The translations under genes and the position numbers were made by a program. A DNA stretch of 12,450 bases from Actinomycetes bacterium. Lineage in GTDB: Bacteria > Actinomycetota > Actinomycetes > Actinomycetales > Cellulomonadaceae. The notes beneath the pieces were generated by a model. The model had not been told where the DNA came from, did not search any database, and worked only from the letters and a program-made list of their open reading frames with translations. This document shows positions 7,204 to 12,450 of this stretch, piece by piece (position 1 is the stretch's first letter; each line of letters starts with the position of its first letter). The DNA is taken from positions 1-12,450 of the forward strand of contig JAEWGQ010000418.1 of assembly GCA_023388235.1 (NCBI GenBank). Direction: 5' to 3'.

Positions 7204-8250
7204 TCAGTGCCGGATCGCGCCCCGCTGCATCGCGTCCCGCACCTCGCCGACGAGCTCCTCGAGGATGTCCTCCAGGAACACGACGCCGACCGCGCGGTCC
7301 CCGTCCTCGACCCGGGCGAGGTGCACGCCGGAGCGCTGCATCGCGGCCAGCACCTCCTCCACCTCGTCGCCCGGGGCCACGACCGCCAGGGCCCGCACCC
7401 GCCAGGTGGGCACCGGCAGGCGGCGGGACTCGTCGTCGGCGTACAGCACGTCCTTGACGTGCAGGTACCCCGTCGGGCTGCCGTCGCGCCCCAGCACCGG
7501 GAACCGGCTGTACCCGGTGCGGGCGACCAGCCGCTCCACGTCGTCCGGCGTGACGTCCGCCGGGACCGGCACGAGGTCGGCCACGGGCACCATCACGTCG
7601 GCGGCCGTGCGGTCGGAGAACTCGAGGGCGCCCGACAGCAGGCCCTGCTCGTCGGCGAGCAGCCCCTCGGCCTGCGACTGCTCGACGATGGACTGCACCT
7701 CCTCGGCGGTGAACGCCGACGCGACCTCGTCCCGGGGGTCGACCCGGAACAGCCGCAGCACGTGGTTCGCCACCCAGTTCAGCGCGAAGATCACCGGCCG
7801 GACCGCGCGCGCCAGCCACACCAGCGGCGGCCCGAACACGAGCACGGCGCGGTCCGGCCCCGACACGGCGAGGTTCTTCGGCACCATCTCGCCCAGCACC
7901 ACGTGCAGGTACACGACGAGCAGGAGCGCGACGACGAAGGCGATCGGGTGCGCCAGCGCGGTGCTGACCCCGAGCGCGTGCAGCGGGTCCTCGACGAGGT
8001 GCGCGATCGCGGGCTCCGCGACCAGGCCCAGGCTGGTGGAGCACACCGTGACGCCGAGCTGGGCGCACGCGAGCATGAGCGAGACGTGCTCCATCGCCCA
8101 CAGCACGGTGGTGGCCCGGCGGTCGCCGGACTGCGCGAGCGGCTCGATGGACGAGCGGCGCGCGGAGATGATCGCGAACTCGGCCGCGACGAAGAACGCG
8201 TTCCCGGCGAGCAGCGCGACCGCGAGGGCCAGGGCGAGGCCGTTGCTCAC
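7204..8250 (-). CDS. CNNM/CorC-family transporter-like protein (DUF21 plus CBS pair), short paralogue
   Basis: A 348-residue membrane protein of the CNNM/HlyC-CorC family, whose members are linked to Mg2+ or other divalent-cation homeostasis. Residues 1-about 165 form the DUF21 (CNNM) transmembrane domain: an N-terminal helix LALALAVALLAGNAFFVAAEFAII, then helices near 57-80 and 100-125, with the conserved GEMVPKN at 120-126. A tandem CBS domain pair follows (about 215-340), containing DVMVP, TGYSRFPVLG and VVFLEDILEELVGE. The protein ends at 348, so it lacks the C-terminal CorC/HlyC domain present in its neighbour. The start is a GTG at 8250 that overlaps the upstream gene's TGA by four bases (GTGA), so translation is coupled. 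The label hemolysin is historical. Substrate is not determinable here. Confidence 0.93.
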   Translation of the reverse strand: MSNGLALALAVALLAGNAFFVAAEFAIISARRSSIEPLAQSGDRRATTVLWAMEHVSLMLACAQLGVTVCSTSLGLVAEPAIAHLVEDPLHALGVSTALAHPIAFVVALLLVVYLHVVLGEMVPKNLAVSGPDRAVLVFGPPLVWLARAVRPVIFALNWVANHVLRLFRVDPRDEVASAFTAEEVQSIVEQSQAEGLLADEQGLLSGALEFSDRTAADVMVPVADLVPVPADVTPDDVERLVARTGYSRFPVLGRDGSPTGYLHVKDVLYADDESRRLPVPTWRVRALAVVAPGDEVEEVLAAMQRSGVHLARVEDGDRAVGVVFLEDILEELVGEVRDAMQRGAIRH

Positions 8251-9566
8251 CGGTCCACCTCCTCGTCGCCGGACGCCGGTTCGACGACCACCCGCTCCAC
8301 CCGGCGCCGGCTCATCGACTCCACGCGCAGGCGCACGTCGCCGGCCAGCACCTCGTCCCCCACGGCCGGCACGCGGCCGAGCGCGGCCATCACGAGGCCG
8401 CCGAGCGTCTCGTACGGGCCGTCCTCGGGGACCACCAGCCCGGTGGTCTCGGTCAGCTCGTCCGGCCGCAGCAGCCCGGACACCACCCACGCGCCGTCGG
8501 CCCGCCGGGAGGCGTTGGTGCGGCGGCGGTCGTGCTCGTCCGCCACGTCGCCCACGAGCTCCTCGACGACGTCCTCCAGCGTCACGACGCCGGACGTGCC
8601 GCCGTACTCGTCCACCACGACCGCCATCTGCAGCCCGTGCTCGCGCAGCTCGACCAGCAGCGGGCCCAGGTGCACGGTCTCCGGCACGCGCGGGGCGTCC
8701 ACCATCAGCGCGGCCGCCGGCACCTCCCCGCGGCGCTCGTACGGCACGGCGATCGCCCGGCGCAGGTGCACCAGGCCGACGATGTCGTCCGAGTCGTCGC
8801 CGATGACGGGGAACCGCGAGTGCCCGGTCTCCCGGGACAGCCGCACCACCTCGGTGGCGGTGTCGTCGCGGCGCAGCACGACCACGCGCTGCCGGTCGGT
8901 CATCACGTCCACGGCCGTGAGGTCGGTGAAGTCGATCGAGTTGGTGAGCAGCACCGCCGTCGACTCGTCCAGCGTGCCGACCTGGGCCGAGCGCCGCACC
9001 AGCGCCGCGAGCTCCTGCGGCGAGCGGCCGCCCGACAGCTCCTCGCGCGGCTCGACGCCGAACCGGCGCAGCAGCGCGTTCGCCGACGAGTTGAACAGGG
9101 TGATGAGCGGCCGCAGCGCCGAGGTGAACCCGGCCTGCAGCGGCGCGACCCACCGGGCGGTGCCCAGCGGGCGGCTGATCGCGAAGTTCTTCGGCACGAG
9201 CTCCCCGAACAGCATGGAGAACCCGTTCACCAGCACGAGGGTCAGCACCACGGCGACGGCCCCGCCCGCGGCGGCGCCCAGGAACGAGCCCCGCAGCGGC
9301 TCGGCCAGCAGCCGGTTGACCGCGGGCTGCGTCGTGTAGCCGAGCAGCACCGTGGTCACCGTGATGCCCACCTGCGCGCCGGACAGCTCGGTCGACAGGC
9401 GGCGCAGGGCCTTGAGCACGCTCTGGCCCCGGCGGTCGTCGGGCCGGGTCTGCCCCTCGACGACGCCCGGGTCGAGCGTGACGAGGGAGAACTCGCTGGC
9501 CACGAAGACGGCCGTGCCCGCGGTGAGGGCGACGCCGAGCAGGACGAGCAGCCACTCGCTCAGCAC
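8247..9566 (-). CDS. CNNM/CorC-family transporter-like protein (DUF21, CBS pair, CorC/HlyC domain)
   Basis: A 439-residue paralogue of the following gene, with the full domain set. The DUF21 membrane domain spans about 1-165, including the helix LLVLLGVALTAGTAVFVASEF and GELVPKN at 121-127. The CBS pair spans about 215-342: DVMTDR, TGHSRFPVIG, and DEYGGTSGVVTLEDVVEELVGD at 319-340. A CorC/HlyC small domain lies at about 357-430. The family acts in the cytoplasmic membrane in divalent-cation transport or homeostasis; the CBS pair probably binds nucleotide. The start is GTG at 9566-9564 with GGGGG at 9577-9573, six bases upstream. That SD lies inside a possible pseudoknot. A candidate 43-codon upstream ORF overlaps the start by seven bases. 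The two paralogues form an operon, and their pairing suggests a heteromeric complex, which is an inference. Confidence 0.94.
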   Translation of the reverse strand: MLSEWLLVLLGVALTAGTAVFVASEFSLVTLDPGVVEGQTRPDDRRGQSVLKALRRLSTELSGAQVGITVTTVLLGYTTQPAVNRLLAEPLRGSFLGAAAGGAVAVVLTLVLVNGFSMLFGELVPKNFAISRPLGTARWVAPLQAGFTSALRPLITLFNSSANALLRRFGVEPREELSGGRSPQELAALVRRSAQVGTLDESTAVLLTNSIDFTDLTAVDVMTDRQRVVVLRRDDTATEVVRLSRETGHSRFPVIGDDSDDIVGLVHLRRAIAVPYERRGEVPAAALMVDAPRVPETVHLGPLLVELREHGLQMAVVVDEYGGTSGVVTLEDVVEELVGDVADEHDRRRTNASRRADGAWVVSGLLRPDELTETTGLVVPEDGPYETLGGLVMAALGRVPAVGDEVLAGDVRLRVESMSRRRVERVVVEPASGDEEVDR

Positions 9567-9691
9567 GGGTCACCCCCGGGGGCTCCCGCGCCGGGGGCCG
9601 CGGGACGGGTCAGGAGACAGGAGGGGCCGGCATGGTCGTCCCCGGGCTCGTCGGCCCGGGAACGACGCCGGCAGCGACTTGAGCTGCTCAT
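9560..9691 (-). CDS. Candidate 43-residue leader ORF overlapping the CNNM start
   Basis: On the minus strand an ATG at 9691-9689 opens a 43-codon frame, beginning MSSSSRCRRRSR and ending APGGDPC. Its TGA lies at 9562-9560, inside the first codons of the CNNM gene. The -10 box TATGAT at 9707-9702 would start transcription about three bases before this ATG, making it near-leaderless. The peptide matches no family I know: it is Ser/Arg-rich, then Gly/Pro/Ala-rich, with Cys at 7, 25 and 43 and no membrane segment. If translated, it would be coupled to the CNNM gene and would drive ribosomes through the structure over that gene's ribosome-binding site. An open frame of this length is also common by chance at this GC content. 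Confidence 0.3.
   Translation of the reverse strand: MSSSSRCRRRSRADEPGDDHAGPSCLLTRPAAPGAGAPGGDPC
9573..9605 (-). promoter_or_regulatory. Possible H-type pseudoknot covering the CNNM Shine-Dalgarno
   Basis: Two helices cross. TCCCGC (9605-9600, minus-strand sense) pairs with GCGGGA (9589-9584), and CCCCCGG (9597-9591) pairs with CCGGGGG (9579-9573). Connecting segments are 2, 1 and 4 bases, compatible with an H-type pseudoknot or with two mutually exclusive hairpins. The second helix includes the GGGGG Shine-Dalgarno at 9577-9573. In GC-rich DNA short complementary runs arise often, so this is a proposal. Confidence 0.35.
9641..9660. other. 7-bp hairpin in the CNNM leader region
   Basis: CCCGGGC (9641-9647) and GCCCGGG (9654-9660) flank a 6-base loop. 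It lies inside the predicted CNNM 5' leader, between the candidate promoter and the ribosome-binding site, and could add an attenuation step. Confidence 0.4.
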
Positions 9692-9701
9692 GGTGGGGTC
9701 G

Positions 9702-9707
9702 ATCATA
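9702..9707 (-). promoter_or_regulatory. -10 box of the CNNM operon promoter
   Basis: TATGAT on the minus strand is one mismatch from TATAAT. It predicts a start near 9694 and a leader of about 128 bases before the CNNM GTG. A 17-base spacer places the -35 at 9730-9725 (AGAGCG), a poor match whose outer base is the first base of the -10 box of the divergent response regulator promoter. Confidence 0.55.
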
Positions 9708-9729
9708 CGAAACCTCCACACGCGCGCTC

Positions 9730-9735
9730 TACGCT
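9730..9735 (+). promoter_or_regulatory. -10 box of the leaderless response regulator promoter
   Basis: TACGCT lies exactly at -12 to -7 relative to the A of the ATG at 9742, so the message would begin at the start codon. No SD precedes it. With a 17-base spacer the -35 (9707-9712) overlaps the first base of the CNNM -10 box. Confidence 0.6.
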
Positions 9736-9741
9736 GGGTCG

Positions 9742-10515
9742 ATGACGTTCGCATCCCGCCCCGGCGGCGCCGCCGGCACTCCTGCGGGCCCCTCGGGCGC
9801 CGCGTCCACCACGGTGCTGGTCGTCGAGGACGAGCCCGCCATCGCGACCGCGGTCGCGCGCCGCCTGTCCGCCGAGGGCTGGCACGTCGAGACGGTCGGC
9901 GACGGGCTGCAGGCGGTCGACGCCGCGGCCCGGCTGGACCCGGACGTCGTCGTGCTCGACGTCATGCTCCCCGGCATCGACGGGCTCGAGGTCTGCCGCC
10001 GCATCCAGGCCGACCGCCCGGTCCCCGTCCTCATGCTCACGGCGCGCGACGACGAGACCGACATGCTCATCGGCCTCGGGGTCGGCGCGGACGACTACAT
10101 GACCAAGCCGTTCTCGATGCGCGAGCTCGTCGCCCGCGTCAAGGCGCTGCTGCGCCGCCAGCAGCGCGCCGCCCTGGCCGCCGAGCGCGCCGCCACCGCC
10201 CCGGAGGCCGAGCCGCCCGTCGTCGTCGGCGACGTCGTCATCGACCGCGCACAGCGCCGCGTGCACCGCGCGGGCGAGGAGGTGCACCTCACGCCGACGG
10301 AGTTCGACCTGCTGCTCGCCCTCGCCGCCAGCCCGCGCACGGTGCTCACCCGCGAGCGCCTGCTGGCCGAGGTCTGGGACTGGGTGGACGCCTCCGGCAC
10401 CCGCACCGTCGACTCGCACGTGAAGGCCTTGCGCAGGAAGCTCGGCTCCGACCTGATCCGGACGGTGCACGGCGTCGGCTACGCCCTGGAGCCCGCGGGA
10501 GGCGGCACCGCGTGA
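9742..10515 (+). CDS. OmpR/PhoB-family response regulator
   Basis: A 257-residue two-component transcription factor. After a 22-residue Gly/Pro/Ala-rich N-terminal extension, the receiver domain (about 23-140) shows the acidic pair E29-D30, the phosphoacceptor D73 in VVLDVMLPGIDG, switch residue T100 in MLTARDDE and K122 in YMTKPF. An Ala/Glu-rich linker leads to a winged-helix DNA-binding domain (about 160-252), with LTPTEFDLLLALA, the recognition-helix region RTVDSHVKALRRKLG and the wing TVHGVGYAL. The ATG at 9742 is supported by the leaderless -10 geometry. The downstream histidine kinase starts within its stop codon (GTGA overlap), so they are cotranscribed partners. The target genes cannot be read from sequence; the divergent CNNM operon and itself are the nearest candidates. 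It is too divergent for me to assign to a named system. Confidence 0.95.
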   Translation: MTFASRPGGAAGTPAGPSGAASTTVLVVEDEPAIATAVARRLSAEGWHVETVGDGLQAVDAAARLDPDVVVLDVMLPGIDGLEVCRRIQADRPVPVLMLTARDDETDMLIGLGVGADDYMTKPFSMRELVARVKALLRRQQRAALAAERAATAPEAEPPVVVGDVVIDRAQRRVHRAGEEVHLTPTEFDLLLALAASPRTVLTRERLLAEVWDWVDASGTRTVDSHVKALRRKLGSDLIRTVHGVGYALEPAGGGTA

Positions 10516-11609
10516 CGACCCCGCTGCCGCCCCGGCACCAGCGCCCGGCACGCGTGGGGCGGCTGCCCGACGTGCGCCCCCTCGACCGGCTGCGCTCGAT
10601 CAAGATCAAGCTCGGGGTGCTGGTCGCGGCGGCGGTGCTGGTCGCGGCGCTGCTCACGTGGATCGGCCTGAACAACGCGCTGGGCCCCACCCGCACGTTC
10701 CCCATCGTCATCGTCATCGCCCTCGTCATGACGCAGGTGCTGGCGCGCGGCATGACGTCGCCGCTGCGCGAGATGACCGCCGCCGCCCGGGCCATGGCCG
10801 CCGGCGACTACAGCCGCCGGGTGCGCGCCACCAGCCGCGACGAGGTCGGCGAGCTGGCCGTCGCCTTCAACCGGATGGCCGACGACCTGGAGCAGGCGGA
10901 CACGGTCCGGCGCGAGATGGTCGCGAACGTCTCGCACGAGCTGCGCACGCCGGTCACCGCCCTGCAGGCGCAGCTGGAGAACATCGTCGACGGCGTCAGC
11001 GACCCCGACCCCGAGTCGATGCGCGCGGCGCTCGCGCAGACCCAGCGCCTGAGCCGGCTCGTGGCGACGCTGCTCGACCTGTCCCGGCTGGAGGCCGGCG
11101 CGGTGGACCTGCAGATCACCGAGGTCCCCCTGCAGCAGTTCCTGGAGGAGGCCGCCCAGGAGGGCCGGCTCGTCGGGGCCTCGAAGAACCTGACCTTCCC
11201 CGTGAGCGTGGACCCGCCCGACCTCACCGTGCCCGCGGACCGCGAGCGCCTGCACCAGGTCGTCGCCAACCTCGTGCAGAACGCGGTCCGGCACTCCCCG
11301 CACGGCGCCCCCGTCCGCCTGGAGGCGCACCGGTCCGGCGGCTGGGTGCGGCTCGACGTGGTGGACCAGGGCCCCGGCATCGCCGCCGACCAGCGCCAGC
11401 GGGTGTTCGAGCGGTTCGCCCGCGGGAACACCCCGGCGATCACCGGGCAGATCTCCACCGGCGGCACGGGGCTCGGCCTGTCGATCGTCCGCTGGGCCGT
11501 CACCCTGCACGGCGGCACGGTCGAGGTGGCCGACACGCCCAGCGGCTGCACCATGCGCGTGATGCTGCCGTCGCGCCGGCAGTCCCGGCCCGCGACCGGC
11601 GCGTTCTGA
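10512..11609 (+). CDS. Sensor histidine kinase (HAMP, HisKA, HATPase_c) with a minimal extracytoplasmic loop
   Basis: A 365-residue membrane kinase partnered with the preceding regulator, whose stop it overlaps by four bases (GTGA). Two membrane segments lie at about 33-53 and 62-79, joined by only some nine residues (LNNALGPTR), so there is no real external sensor domain. HAMP follows at about 78-130 (TSPLREMTAAARAMAAGDY ... EVGELAVAFNRM). The H-box is VANVSHELRTPVTAL with phosphorylated H142. The ATPase domain has the N-box NLVQNAVRHS (253-262), the G1 box DQGPGI (285-290), the F-box VFERFARG and the G2 box GTGLGLS (318-324). All catalytic motifs are intact. The topology resembles intramembrane-sensing kinases that detect membrane or envelope stress or act with transporters. 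The signal is unknown. A strong hairpin follows the stop. Confidence 0.95.
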   Translation: MTTPLPPRHQRPARVGRLPDVRPLDRLRSIKIKLGVLVAAAVLVAALLTWIGLNNALGPTRTFPIVIVIALVMTQVLARGMTSPLREMTAAARAMAAGDYSRRVRATSRDEVGELAVAFNRMADDLEQADTVRREMVANVSHELRTPVTALQAQLENIVDGVSDPDPESMRAALAQTQRLSRLVATLLDLSRLEAGAVDLQITEVPLQQFLEEAAQEGRLVGASKNLTFPVSVDPPDLTVPADRERLHQVVANLVQNAVRHSPHGAPVRLEAHRSGGWVRLDVVDQGPGIAADQRQRVFERFARGNTPAITGQISTGGTGLGLSIVRWAVTLHGGTVEVADTPSGCTMRVMLPSRRQSRPATGAF

Positions 11610-11613
11610 CCCG

Positions 11614-11644
11614 GCGCCGCTCCGCCCCGCGGCGGAGGGGGCGC
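11614..11644 (+). terminator. Two-part hairpin terminator after the histidine kinase
   Basis: A 7-bp stem, CTCCGCC (11620-11626) with GGCGGAG (11631-11637), closes a CCGC loop. It extends by an outer 5-bp stem, GCGCC (11614-11618) with GGCGC (11640-11644), across a small internal loop. It lies five bases after the kinase stop and 62 bases before the ABC gene, separating the two units. It has no U-tract. Confidence 0.65.
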
Positions 11645-11694
11645 TGAGCAGCGGTTCCGCCTCGCGGCGGATGCTGCGCAGGGGCCCGGCCTCC

Positions 11695-11700
11695 TAGGGT
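11695..11700 (+). promoter_or_regulatory. -10 box of the leaderless ABC ATPase promoter
   Basis: TAGGGT lies at -12 to -7 relative to the A of the ATG at 11707. GGAG is present at 11702-11705 but only one base from the ATG, too close to act as a Shine-Dalgarno sequence, so a leaderless start is the better reading. Confidence 0.6.
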
Positions 11701-11706
11701 CGGAGC

Positions 11707-12450
11707 ATGCCTCCCGATGCGACGCAGATCGAGGTCAGCCACCTCACCAAGACGTTCGGCCCGGTCCGGGCCGTCGACGACCTGAGCTTCACCGTCCGCC
11801 CCGGCCGGGTCACCGGGTTCCTCGGCCCCAACGGCGCCGGGAAGACCACCACGCTGCGGATGCTGCTGGGCCTCGTGGCCCCCACCAGCGGCACCGCGAC
11901 GATCGGCGGCCGGCGGTACGCCGACCTGGACCGCCCGCTGCGCACCGTCGGCGCGGCGCTCGAGGCCGCGGACTTCCACCCCGGCCGCACCGCCCTGGAC
12001 CACCTGCGCGTGTTCGCCCCGCAGGCCGGCGTCCCGGACTCCCGCGCCGCCGAGGTCCTCGACCTCGTGGGCCTGTCCCCCGCGGCGAAGCGCCGGGTCG
12101 GGGGCTTCTCGCTCGGCATGCGGCAGCGGCTCGCGCTCGCGACGACGCTGCTCGGCGACCCGCCCGTGCTGCTGCTCGACGAGCCCGCGAACGGCCTGGA
12201 CCCCGAGGGCATCCGCTGGCTGCGGGACCTGCTGCGCGCGCTCGCCGCGCAGGGCCGCACCGTCCTGGTGTCCTCGCACGTGCTGTCCGAGGTGCAGCAG
12301 ACCGTCGACGACGTCGTCATCATCGCCGGCGGCCGCCTGGTGCACGCCTCGACGCTGGAGGAGCTGAGCCGCCTGGCCGCGCCGCGGGTGCGGGTCGCCT
12401 CGCCCGACGCCGCCGGCCTGGCCGCCCTGGTCGCGGCGGGCGGCTGGGCC
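11707..12450 (+). CDS. ABC transporter ATP-binding protein (DrrA/BcrA/CcmA-type), 3' truncated
   Basis: An open frame of 248 codons runs off the right edge without a stop. The nucleotide-binding domain spans about residues 7-230: Walker A GPNGAGKTTT (near 39-48), a diverged Q-loop region VGAALEAADFHPGRTALDHL, signature FSLGMRQRL in place of LSGGQ (usual in this subfamily), Walker B VLLLDEPANGLDPEG, and H-loop SSHVLSEV. After it comes the start of the C-terminal accessory region typical of the DrrA/BcrA exporter ATPases. These power export of drugs, lipids or peptides, or drive membrane-remodelling permeases; the substrate is not determinable. A permease gene would be expected just downstream, outside the window. 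It follows the two-component system, but a terminator and its own promoter suggest a separate transcript. Confidence 0.93.
   Translation, partial: MPPDATQIEVSHLTKTFGPVRAVDDLSFTVRPGRVTGFLGPNGAGKTTTLRMLLGLVAPTSGTATIGGRRYADLDRPLRTVGAALEAADFHPGRTALDHLRVFAPQAGVPDSRAAEVLDLVGLSPAAKRRVGGFSLGMRQRLALATTLLGDPPVLLLDEPANGLDPEGIRWLRDLLRALAAQGRTVLVSSHVLSEVQQTVDDVVIIAGGRLVHASTLEELSRLAAPRVRVASPDAAGLAALVAAGGWA

Noticed and set aside
7204..9573. A single 789-residue CNNM fusion
   Set aside because: The frame beyond 8250 is out of register with the upstream CNNM protein, which has its own clear motifs; the true arrangement is two genes with a GTGA overlap.
8532..11609. 1025-residue plus-strand frame ending in the kinase
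   Set aside because: The part before 10512 runs antisense to the CNNM gene and out of frame through the response regulator; it is low-complexity shadow coding from GC-rich codons.

Overview
The window is about 12.4 kb of very GC-rich DNA with strongly GC-ending codons, many GTG starts and actinobacterial-type proteins. It most resembles a chromosomal segment of a Cellulomonas-like member of the order Micrococcales; that placement is an inference from composition and protein style, not from a search. It looks like stable core genome. I see no transposase, integrase, CRISPR array, tRNA or rRNA.

Layout. Bases 1-207 are the 3' end of a plus-strand gene whose C-terminus looks like the YyaL/DUF255 thioredoxin-domain family. 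Converging on it is a minus-strand cell-division and ribosome-rescue cluster, in transcription order prfB (RF2), ftsE, ftsX, a secreted coiled-coil M23 endopeptidase, then smpB. prfB has its own promoter and a possible terminator. ftsE-ftsX-M23 is tightly packed behind a separate candidate promoter, and smpB follows with a strong ribosome-binding site. Divergent from prfB is a galM-like aldose 1-epimerase. It converges on a membrane-anchored M15B (VanY-type) D,D-carboxypeptidase, and a perfect 15-bp hairpin lies between the two stops. Next on the minus strand are two overlapping CNNM/CorC-family transporter genes. Divergent from them is an OmpR-type response regulator/histidine kinase pair, followed after a strong hairpin by an ABC transporter ATPase that runs off the right edge.

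How the parts fit. FtsE and FtsX form the membrane ATPase that in other bacteria activates a periplasmic or extracellular wall hydrolase through a coiled-coil partner. The M23 protein carries a PcsB/EnvC/CwlO-like coiled coil and an apparently intact zinc site, so it is the natural candidate for the hydrolase driven by this FtsEX. The M15B carboxypeptidase is a second wall-trimming enzyme with its own sigma-70-type promoter and an 89-nt leader. The two-component pair has a kinase with almost no extracytoplasmic domain, which suggests sensing in or at the membrane.

The most interesting material is regulatory. Three genes (galM, the response regulator, the ABC ATPase) have a TANNNT -10 box ending exactly six bases before the start codon and no Shine-Dalgarno sequence, the signature of leaderless transcripts. 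The CNNM operon has a candidate near-leaderless 43-codon upstream ORF that overlaps its start, plus a possible pseudoknot covering its ribosome-binding site. A direct repeat of GTCACGG with 11-bp spacing straddles the -35 region upstream of ftsE. I did not find a wholly new protein system.
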